The translations under genes were made by a program, and so were the position numbers. A stretch of DNA of 64,000 bases, taken from positions 28,492,917 to 28,556,916 of the forward strand of contig CM039464.1 in assembly GCA_022414725.1 (NCBI GenBank), in the 5' to 3' direction. The notes under the pieces were generated by a model. That model did not search any database. It saw nothing but the letters and a program-made list of their open reading frames with translations, and was not told the origin of the DNA. Shown here one piece after another: positions 41,284-53,300 of the stretch. Each line of letters opens with the position of its first letter. The first letter of the stretch is position 1. Source of the DNA: Microglena sp. YARC (lineage: Eukaryota; Chlorophyta; Chlorophyceae; Chlamydomonadales; Chlamydomonadaceae).

Positions 41284-44200
41284 CATCCATGCACATCCAT
41301 CCACATCCATCCATCCGCATCCATCCATCCGCATCCATCCATCCATCCATCCATCCATCCATCCATACATACATACATCCATCCATCCATCCATCCATCC
41401 ACATCCATGCACATCCATGCACATCCATCCATCCATCCGTACACATCCATCCATCCATCCATCCATCCATCCATCCATCCATCCATCCATCCATCCATCC
41501 ATCCATCCATCCATCCATCCATCCATGCACATCCATCCATCCATGCACATCCATCCATGCACATCCATCCATCCATCCATCCATCCATCCATCCATCCAT
41601 CCATCCATCCATCCATCCATCCATCCATCCATGCACATCCATCCATCCACATCCATCCACATCTATCCATCCACATCGATGCACATCCATCCATCCACAT
41701 CCATGCACATCCATCCATCCACATCCATCCATCCACATCCATGCTCATCTATCCATCCACATCGGTGCACATCCATCCATCCACATCCATGCACATTCAT
41801 CCACATCCACATGCACATCCACCTTGGTCCCTCTGCCTCGCAGACAGTTGACAACTACTACTCTCAAAAAGACATTTGCGGCTTGCCAGGATCTGCACCC
41901 TTATCCTATCCTAACAACACGAACGAGTACAATGCCGTGTGTGGCAACAGCCTGTCAAAATATTCTCTGGTCAACGCTATGATTCCATCCACGGTCTACG
42001 GTAGGTCTGGGTACCACAAAGCGCGCGCGGCAGCACAATTTTGCGCACGCTTTTTGAGCCCCACTGCGCGTTTCGCGCAGTTTTTTCAACTCCCTGTGGG
42101 CGCAGCACGCAGTTTTTGCGCTTTTTGCACTACAAAGCGCTGACCAATTTGACTCTTGTGCGCTTTAAACGCTGACCAATTTGACACAATGTAGTACCCT
42201 GCGGTAGGTATCCAGCGAAGGTTGCTCTCTTTGGTGCTCTCGTGTTAGCGTATACAAATATGCCGATTATACTGTGACTATTACATGCTGGTCTTACTGT
42301 TGCTATTACTGATATTGCCTTATTATTGTTATTGTTATTATCATTATTATTATCATTACTATTATTATTATCATTATTATGACTTAATTAAAGCCTATCT
42401 TTTATGATCCAGCTCACCGGACACTATCTTTCTTGAAATTGAACTTGGTAACAAGGCTCCAGACATGCAGCAGACAGAGGGCGGAGAGAGACACAGCACA
42501 GGGGGAACTTAGGGCTTCAGCCCCGGGACCCTGGGGGGTCCAGAGGGTGCTAAGGCAAAACATCACAGAGCCGATGTGAAGCGCATCATGCACGCATGCA
42601 CACAGTTGCATGCGAGTTATAAGGAAGTTGTTCCAAACCCAACATATTGTATGCACCAAATTGAACCTGCACTTGGTAACTTGCACCTACTTGAACTTAA
42701 AGTTGGCATATTGCATGCACCTACCAGGAATTTGTTTTTCCGCTATATGTAGAGAACGGCAAATCGTATGATGCTGACCAAAGACGAGTATGATATCATA
42801 TGATATCAAACAAAAATCATATGATTTAATATCATATGATATGATGCCCCAGGCCAAAGTTACCTAGTCAGACCGCCGGCATCATATAGTATCATATGAT
42901 GACATGATATCATATGATATCATATTGCCGATCCCTAGCTATATGTAGCGATCGCTAGTTTTGACCCCGTTTCAGAGGAATTATCGCTATAAAAAAGTTT
43001 TTTTTCTTCCACAAATGGCCCCCATAAGCTATACAAAGCTATAATAAGCTATAGAAAGCACTATAACGCTGTCTCTGGATGTGACCTACACCCATTTAGC
43101 TACGAAAAAACCACTTTCAGATAAAAAAAAAAAAACTGGCACCTACATGGAGGGTTTACTTGTGCCGTGATTATAACGACTACTTATTCATCACCATCAC
43201 CTTGAATGGCCTGGACGATGCCATCTACCAGAGCCACTAGTAGCTATACCCACATTATCCTACCCCACCCCCCACATATTGCATGCACCTACAGGAAGCG
43301 TTTGCTTGTTTGTTGCGTGATTACAACACATTCTTATCCATCACCGTCACCTTGAATGGTCTGAACGATGCCATCTACCAGAATCACTGTTAGCAATGCT
43401 CATATTATCCTATCCCAACCCCCACGTATTGCATGCACCTACAGGAAGCGTTTACTTGTGGCGTGATTACAACGACTACTTATTCATCACCATCACCTTG
43501 AATGGCCTGAACAGCGGCATCTACCAGAATCACTGTTAGCAATACTCATCTTATCCTATCCCAACCCTCACCTATTGGATGCGCCTACAGGAAGCGTTTA
43601 CTTGTGGCGTGATTACAACAACTACTTATTCATCACCATCACCTTGAATGGCCTGAACAGTGCCATCTACCAGAACCAATAGTATCTATGCTTGCCTTAT
43701 CCTATCCCAACCCCCACGTATTGCATGCACCTACAGGAAGAGTTTACTTGTTTGTTGCCCGATTATAGCACATTCTTATTACACCTTCTTATTACATACT
43801 ATCGCTGTCACCTTGAATGACCTGGACGATGCCATCACTATTATCTATGCTCACCTTATCCTATCCCAACCCCCACGTATTGCATGTGCCTACAGGAAGC
43901 GTTTACTTGTGGCGTGATTACAACGACTACTTATTCATCACCATCACCTTGAATGGCCTGAACAGCGCCATATACCAGAACCAGAGCTACATTGAGCACA
44001 ACCGGTCTGCTACTGGTACTCCATCACTCACCATCTCAGTTATGGATTCCTTCGTCTCTCTTCCTCCAGCACAACCAGCCTCCTATCTGAATGTGTTTCC
44101 ATACCAAGCTGAAGGGAAATTCACATGTACCACCTTTGCTGTTAACCTGAAAAAGGTTTGTAACCCCATGACATCAGTGTACAACCCCAGCCCTTTGGTT

Positions 44201-44305
44201 GACAACAAGTGCGAATGCCTACCTGGTTTCTCATCCTGCCCGCCCATGGATTTATCCCAGAACACATCCTTGTGGATCTTCGTTCAGTCACTGGTAGGTC
44301 TGCTT

Positions 44306-44357
<52 letters not shown>

Positions 44358-47300
44358 TTTACTGCATTTTATAAAGAAAGCTCCTTTTCACAAGGAAAGC
44401 ATCATGACAAAGGAAGTGGTCTATTGGAATGACGTCAAAACAGGTTGGAATAGCAGAACCTGGTCCAGAGACATATAGATATAGGTATGTATACACACAT
44501 TACAATTAAAATTGAAGTATATATTTGAAAATTGCGCTCCGATAACTCCGAACTCCAAACTTCTGCGTATCTGAGGCTGATGCATCTAAGCTCTTATGTT
44601 TATCATCTTTATATAGAGCTTTTTCAACTACCAGTAGTGATCGCTACCTGGGACCCTGTTTTGGCCAAACCTTCCGCTACCATGAGACTCGAATCTTGGC
44701 CATGCTCCCTGAACCCCCCGGGCCAGCATGCTGTTTCTTTTTTTAGCTGTAAGTAGCAGCTTCTAGGCAGCTCCCTTTCCTGTCCTTGAGCCAAACCTGA
44801 AGCTAGTTAGTGCTAGTCAAACAGTTTGACCTTCTCGCTACCAACAGTTGAGACTCAAAGTTGCAGTCTGCACAGTTGCTTCTTGAGGCTTTACATGGCA
44901 GCTACCAGCCAGCTCCATTAGACGGACACTGGGTTCATCCCAGAGCTTTCACATGTATTATAATGTCTGTCAGCTAGGATGTCTGTCACAGCTTTCAGTT
45001 GCACTAGCTAGCTTCAGGTTTGGCACGAGGACGGGTAAAGGGAACCTAGAAGCTACCTAGAAGCTGCTACACATAGCTCAAAACAGATTACTGGCAGTTT
45101 GCCATTTCTGATGAGGGACATATGTGTCAGATATTGAAGCAGGCTGGATATGGGCCAAATCAAATCAATGATTTGTTTTCAAATCTAGAAGTGTTTTTTC
45201 CTAGCTGTATGGGTTAAGGCCTCCTCCAGGGACAGCTTTTGAGTGATGTTCTAGCTTTTCTAGCTTTTTAGGGCCGTTTAGGGCACACACAAAAACTTTA
45301 AAAACTGTTTTATGGTGTTAATCACCAAATCACTGTTTCATTTTGGGGCTATGCAGAGCAGCTTCCACACAGCTCCATTAGCCAGCCTATGAGTCAAACC
45401 TGCAAACAACCACTGCATTGGAATGCCTGTCCTGCAAAACCTGCAATGCCTGTCCTGCAAAACCTGGAATGCCTGTCCTGCAAAACCTGGAATGTCCTGC
45501 AAAACCTGGAATGCCTGCAAAACCTGGAATGCCTGTCCTGCAAAACCTGGAAAGTCCTGCAAAACCTGGAATGCCTGTCCTGCAAAACCTGCAAATAAGC
45601 ACTGCATTGGAATGCCTGTCCTGCCCGTTTCAGACACACTAGCTAGCTTTAGGTTTGGCCCAAGTGTGGGTGAAAGGAGCTGCCTAGAAGCTGCTATGTG
45701 TAGCCCAAAAAAGAAACAGTGGGCCGAACCAAATAATATACACATCTATACTAAGACATACCAACATTTTGTAACATGTTACATGTTACCCTGCAATACA
45801 GACTTTCATCATGCAACCTACCCAGTTATCAAAATTCCCTCAACCCTCAACCCTCCAACCCTAAACCCTGCTTCTAATCCACCTGATGCCCTGCAGGCAA
45901 TTACTTATCCCATCAATGCAGCCTTTAAACCACACCTACTTACCTGCACATTGCTTTGCTTGTACTAATCCATGTTCAAACCTGCAGGAAACCAACTATC
46001 CCGCCAATGCAGCCTCTAAACCAAAACTGCCAAACTGCACATTGCTTTGCATGTGTGTGTAAACCTGCAATCGATTAAGTAATCCACCCAACAAACCATA
46101 TACACGATCCGTGTGTAAACCTTCAGGCAACCAACCAACCCGACAATGCAGCCTCTAACCCAACCCCTCCCACCTTCACATTGCTTTGCATTTACTGACC
46201 CGTTTTCAAGCCTGCAGGCAACCAACTAACCCGGCAATGCAGCCTCTAACCCAACCCCTCCCACCTTCGCATTGCTTTGCATTTACTGACCTGTTTTCAA
46301 GCCTGCAGGCAACCAACTAACCCGGCAATGCAGCCTCTAAACCAACCCCTCCCACCTTCACATTGCTTTTGTGTTTGCTGATATGTGTTCAAACGTGCAA
46401 GCAACTTACTATCCATCCAACAAATCCACCCACCAACCAACAAATCCACCCACCCACCCCAACCAACAAATCCACCCAACCAACAAATCCACCCACCACC
46501 CAACCAACAAATCCACCCAACCAACAAATCCACCCACCACCCAACCAACAAATCCACCAACCAACAAATCCACCCACCAACCAACCAACAAATCCACCCA
46601 CCACCCACCAACCAACAAATCCATCCACCTGTCACCCTGCAGGCGACCAACTATCCCGCCAATGCAGCCTCTAACCCAAACCCGCCCGCCTTCATGTTGC
46701 TTTGCATTCACTGACCTGTTTTCAAACCTGCAGGAAACAAACTAATCCATCCACCTGTCACTGTGCAGGAAACAAACTAATCCATCCACCTGTCACTCTG
46801 CAGGCAACAAACTAATCCATCCACCTGTCACTCTGCAGGCAACAAACTAATCCATCCACCTGTCACTCTGCAGGAAACAAACTAATCCATCCACCTGTCA
46901 CTCTGCAGGAAACAAACTAATACATCCACCTGTCACCCTGCAGGCAACCAACTATGATCTAACAGGCACCTCTTGTGGCACAGCGGCTACAACTAGAACC
47001 CCTCTCCAGAACATCATGAACTTCTACAACCCCCAAGTCTGTGCGCTTGCTCCAAGGCCTCCTGCACCTCCACCCCCTCCTACTCTTCCCTTTCCACCTA
47101 CACCACCCGCGCCTCCATCCCCCCCTCCTCTCCCTCCTTCTCCCACTCCTCCTCCAGCACCGCCTCTACCTCCCAACAAGAACAACTTCGCAACTGTTGG
47201 GGTGTCCCAGATAAACGCCATCTTTGATAAGAACTCAGCTTGCACCACTATGTACAATACGCTACGGATATATTTTGAACTGTTTCCAAGCGCCTACCTG

Positions 47301-50300
47301 ACGGAGTGCTCTGTCACCTCCAGCACTGGAACAAGTGGAATATTTAGCACAGTCTCTTTCTCCATCTTCTACTCAAACTCTGTGGACCCATCGGTAAGAA
47401 GAGTTATTTATATTTACATTCAGCACAGTCTCTTTCACCATCTACTGCACGAGGTGTATATTTATACTTATATTTGTACTAAGCACAGTCTCTTTCTCCA
47501 TCTACTACACAAACACTGTGGACCCATCGGCAAGAAGAGCTGGCAGCAGTAGTTTGTTTTAAGGTAGGCATTCCCATGGACACCACACTCTGAATATGTT
47601 TTGAAGTAATTACAAGCGCCTACCATACGGAGTTCTCTGTCACCTCCAGCACTGGAACAAGTGGAATATTTAGCACAGTCTCTTTCTCCATCTACTACTC
47701 AAATGCTGTGGACCCATCGGTAAGAAGAGGTATTTATTTATATTTGCATTCAGCACAGTCTCTTCCTCCACCACCTACTCGGATGCTGTGGACGCATCAG
47801 TGAGAACTCGAACTGGGTTATATGGCTCCAGCCATCAATTTGGCTGATTGCCATCTTCAGCATCATACCGGTAAGAAGAGGATAATCAACCTTACTTGGT
47901 CCAGGGAATTTATTTTCAGCTACGGGTAGCTGCTTCTAGGCAGATCCCCCGGTTGGCTATCCAGCCAAACCTGGGGTAACCTAGAGCACTTGGAAGCTGA
48001 CACCACCAGCTTTCAAGCACTGCTAAAAAAAAGCGGCTTGACTCAGAAGCTGGCTCAGGGAGCTGCCTAGAAGCTGCTGTTTATAGCTGAAAAGAAAAGC
48101 CATGACTTGGTCCCACCTTCCAACCACCCCCCCTCATTATTTGTATGATGTGGGAGGTCTCAGAAAGCGTTGTAGGTACAATATGCTCTAGGGTAATGGT
48201 GAAGTGATTTTGTAATCCATGTATGATGATGTTTGGAATCACAAAGAATCAATTGGCATATTGTGTTACTCATTATACTTCTGCTCATACTTATGCTCAT
48301 ACTCACACCCATACTCTTACTCATTGTTACTCTCACACTCACACACACACATGATGAGCATCATGAACAGCTTTGATTTCCGAATTTCCCGGCCACCACG
48401 CTTATGATCCCCCCTTGCTTTCATGTGCAGTATATGTACAACACCATGAACAACCCAGGGCTATGGGCCATCTTGTGGCAGAAGCTTGGCGTGACATGTG
48501 GACCTTCAGGTTTATTCAAGAACTCGGTGCTGACAGACCCGGACATCATCGCATGCAGTGACCCCACCGCTGTCGGCTGCACCTTTTTTATATCTGGCTA
48601 CACTTGTGCCCCCCCTCCTCCACAGCCCCCTGCACCACCGTCCCCTCCCCCTCTGCCTTCACCACCGTTCCCACCTAGCCCTTTCCCCCCTCCAGCACCT
48701 CCCCCAGGCCCTCTCCCACCTCCTTCACCAGCCCCTCCACCCCTGCCTCCTACACCTCCGGTGCCTCCACCACCGCCTTGCACCGGACTAATCACACTCT
48801 CAGGACCGAATTCGTACTTCTTTACCAAGCAAGAGTGCGAGAGTATGGCGTACCAAGCTAATGCAGCCTATGGACTAAACATTCAGTGGACATGTCAACA
48901 AGGAACACTTGGGCCATCATATATGTCAATCTATGCATTCATCCCCTCTGATGTTGTTGCCCAACAGTAAGTCAATCTATGCATCTATCCCCTCTGATGT
49001 TGTTGCCCAACAGCAAGTCAATCTATGCATCTATCCCCTCTGATGTTGTTGCCCAAAAGTAAGTTAATCTATGCATCTATCCCCTCTGATGTTGTTGCCC
49101 AAAAGTAAGTCAATCGATGCATCTATCCCCTCTGATGTTGTTGCCCAACAGTAAGTCAATCTATGCATCTATCCCCTCTGATGTTGATGCCCAACAGTAA
49201 GTCAATCTATGCATCTATCCCCTCTGATGTTGTTGCCCAACAGCAAGTCAATCTATGCATCTATCCCCTCTGATGTTGTTGCCCAACAGCAAGTCAATCT
49301 ATGCATCTATCCCCTCTGATGTTGTTGCCCAACAGTAAGTCAATCTATGCATTCATCCCCTCTGATGTTGTTGCCCAACAGTAAGTCAATCTATGCATCT
49401 ATCCCCTCTGATGTTGATGCCCAACAGTAAGTCAATCTATGCATCTATCCCCTCTGATGTTGTTGCCCAACAGCAAGTCAATCTATGCATCTAACAGCAA
49501 GTCCAATCTATGCATCTATCCCCTCTGATGTTGTTGCCCAACAGTAAGTCAATCTATGCATCTATCCCCTCTGATGTTGTTGCCCAACAGTAAGTCAATC
49601 TATGCATCTATCCCCTCTGATGTTGTTGCCCAACAGTAAGTCAATCTATGCATCTATCCCCTCTGATGTTGTTGCCCAACAGCAAGTCAATCTATGCATC
49701 TATCCCCTCTGATGTTGTTGCCCAACAGCTATGCATCTATCCCCTCTGATGTTGCCCAACAGTCTATGCATCTATCCCCTCTGATGTTGTTGCCCAACAG
49801 TAAGTCAATCTATGCATCTATCCCCTCTGATGTTGTTGCCCAACAGTAAGTCAATCTATGCATCTATCCCCTCTGATGTTGTTGCCCAATCAGTAAGTCA
49901 ATCTATGCATCTATCCCCTCTGATGTTGTTGCCCAACAGTAAGTCAATCTATGCATCTATCCCCTCTGATGTTGTTGCCCAACAGTAAGTCAATCTATGC
50001 ATCTATCCCCTCTGATGTTGTTGCCCAACAGCAAGTCAATCTATGCATCTATCCCCTCTGATGTTGTTGCCCAACAGTAAGTCAATCTATGCATCTATCC
50101 CCTCTGATGTTGTTGCCCAACAGTAAGTCAATCTATGCATCTATCCCCTCTGATGTTGTTGCCCAACAGTAAGTCAATCTATGCATCTATCCCCTCTGAT
50201 GTTGTTGCCCAACAGTAAGTCAATCTATGCATCTATCCCCTCTGATGTTGTTGCCCAACAGTAAGTCAATCTATGCATCTATCCCCTCTGATGTTGTTGC

Positions 50301-53300
50301 CCAACAGTAAGTCAATCTATGCATCTATCCCCTCTGATGTTGTTGCCCAACAGTAAGTCAATCTATGCATCTATCCCTCTGATGTTGTTGCCCAACAGTA
50401 AGTCAATCTATGCATCTATCCCCTCTGATGTTGTTGCCCAACAGTAAGTCAATCTATGCATCTATCCCCTCTGATGTTGTTGCCCAACAGCAAGTCAATC
50501 TATGCATCTATCCCCTCTGATGTTGTTGCCCAACAGCAAGTCAATCTATGCATCTATCCCCTCTGATGTTGTTGCCCAACAGCAAGTCAATCTATGCATC
50601 TATCCCCTCTGATGTTGTTTGCCCAACAGTAAGTCAATCTATGCATCTATCCCCTCTGATGTTGTTGCCCAACAGTAAGTCAATCTATGCATTCTATCCC
50701 CTCTGATGTTGAACAAAGTCAATCTATGTCAATCTATGCATCTATCCCCTCTGATGTTGTTGCCCAACAGTAAGTCAATCTATGCATCTATCCCCTCTGA
50801 TGTTGTTGCCCAACAGTAAGTCAATCTATGCATCTATCCCCTCTGATGTTGTTGCCCAACAGCAAGTCAATCTATGCATCTATCCCCTCTGATGTTGTTG
50901 CCCAACAGTAAGTCAATCTATGCATCTATCCCCTCTGATGTTGTTGCCCAACAGTAAGTCAATCTATGCATCTATCCCCTCTGATGTTGTTGCCCAACAG
51001 CAAGTCAATCTATGCATCTATCCCCTCTGATGTTGTTGCCCAACAGTAAGTCCAATCTATGCATCTATCCCCTCTGATGTTGTTGCCCAACAGCAAGTCA
51101 ATCTATGCATCTATCCCCTCTGATGTTGTTGCCCAACAGCAAGTCAATCTATGCATCTATCCCCTCTGATGTTGTTGCCCAACAGTAAGTCAATCTATGC
51201 ATCTATCCCCTCTGATGTTGTTGCCCAAACAGCAAGTCAATCTATGCATCTATCCCCTCTGATGTTGTTGCCCAACAGCAAGTCAATCTATGCATCTATC
51301 CCCTCTGATGTTGTTGCCCAACAGTAAGTCAATCTATGCATCTATCCCCTCTGATGTTGTTGCCCAACAGCAAGTCAATCTATGCATCTATCCCCTCTGA
51401 TGTTGTTGCCCAACAGTAAGTCAATCTATGCATCTATCCCCTCTGATGTTGTTGCCCAACAGTAAGTCAATCTATGCATCTATCCCCTCTGATGTTGTTG
51501 CCCAACAGTAAGTCAATCTATGCATCTATCCCCTCTGATGTTGTTGCCCAACAGCAAGTCAATCTATGCATCTATCCCCTCTGATGTTGTTGCCCAACAG
51601 TAAGTCAATCTATGCATCTATCCCCTCTGATGTTGTTGCCCAACAGTAAGTCAATCTATGCATCTATCCCCTCTGATGTTGTTGCCCAACAGCAAGTCAA
51701 TCTATGCATCTATCCCCTCTGATGTTGTTGCCCAACAGTAAGTCAATCTATGCATCTATCCCCTCTGATGTGTTTGCCCAACAGTAAGTCAATCTATGCA
51801 TCTATCCCCTCTGATGTTGTTGCCCAACAGCAAGTCAATCTATGCATCTATCCCCTCTGATGTTGTTGCCCAACAGTAAGTCAATCTATGCATCTATCCC
51901 CTCTGATGTTGTTGCCCAACAGCAAGTCAATCTATGCATCTATCCCCTCTGATGTTGTTGCCCAACAGTAAGTCAATCTATGCATCTATCCCCTCTGATG
52001 TTGTTGCCCAACAGTAAGTCAATCTATGCATCTATCCCCTCTGATGTTGTTGCCCAACAGTAAGTCAATCTATGCATCTATCCCCTCTGATGTTGTTGCC
52101 CAACAGTAAGTCAATCTATGCATCTATCCCCTCTGATGTTGTTGCCCAACAGTAAGTCAATCTATGCATCTATCCCCTCTGATGTTGTTGCCCAACAGTA
52201 AGTCAATCTATGCATCTATCCCCTCTGATGTTGTTGCCCAACAGTAGTCAATCTCTATGCATCTATCCCCTCTGATGTTGTTGCCCAACAGCAAGTCAAT
52301 CTATGCATCTATCCCCTCTGATGTTGTTGCCCAACAGTAAGTCAATCTATGCATCTATCCCCTCTGATGTTGTTGCCCAACAGCAAGTCAATCTATGCAT
52401 CTATCCCCTCTGATGTTGTTGCCCAACGGTAAGTCAATCTATGCATTCATCCCCTCTGATGTTGTTGCCCAACAGCAAGTCAATCTATGCATCTATCCCC
52501 TCTGATGTTGTTGCCCAACAGTAAGTCAATCTATGCATTCATCCCCTCTGATGTTGCTGCCCAACAGTAAGTCAATCTATGCATCTATCCCCTCTGATGT
52601 TGTTGCCCAACAGCAAGTCAATCTATGCATCTATCCCCTCTGATGTTGTTGCCCAACAGTAAGTCAATCTATGCTTTCATCCCCTCTGATGTTGTTGCCC
52701 AACAGTAAGTCAATCTATGCATCTATCCCCTCTGATGTTGTTGCCCAACAGTAAGTCAATCTATGCATCTATCCCCTCTGATGTTGTTGCCCAACAGTAA
52801 GTCAATCTATGCATCTATCCCCTCTGATGTTGTTGCCCAACAGTAAGTCAATCTATGCATCTATCCCCTCTGATGTTGTTGCCCAACAGCAAGTCAATCT
52901 ATGCATCTATCCCCTCTGATGTTGCTGCCCAACAGTAAGTCAATCTATGCACCTATCCACTCTGATGTTGTTGCCCAACAGTAAGTCGATACATCTATCA
53001 GTTCAATCAATTTGTGTAGATGAATACAAGATAAATTAAAAAAATGTAATAAATAAATATAATTTAATTTAAAATTATAATAAATAAATCTAATATATTT
53101 TGATATCATAATAAAAAAATATAATAAAAAAATAAATATTTCATGGCACACCTCGAATCAGGCCGAAGCTAACTTGTAAGCCTATTCACTTACCACATAT
53201 GAGCAATGCAGATTTCCAAAACATATTATATCATTATTCTATCAAATACAATTAAATCCAATTACATTCAATATCATCTATAAAATTTCATTCGGGACGC

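Noticed and set aside
41182..42143. Long open frames on both strands (His/Pro/Ser/Ile or Trp/Met/Asp repeats)
   Set aside because: They are translations of the CATC satellite; only 41844-42000 has support as an exon.
48967..52990. 46-bp regular array as a CRISPR-like array
   Set aside because: Units are contiguous with no spacers, each is a copy of the exon 5 end plus donor, and the setting is a eukaryotic intron.
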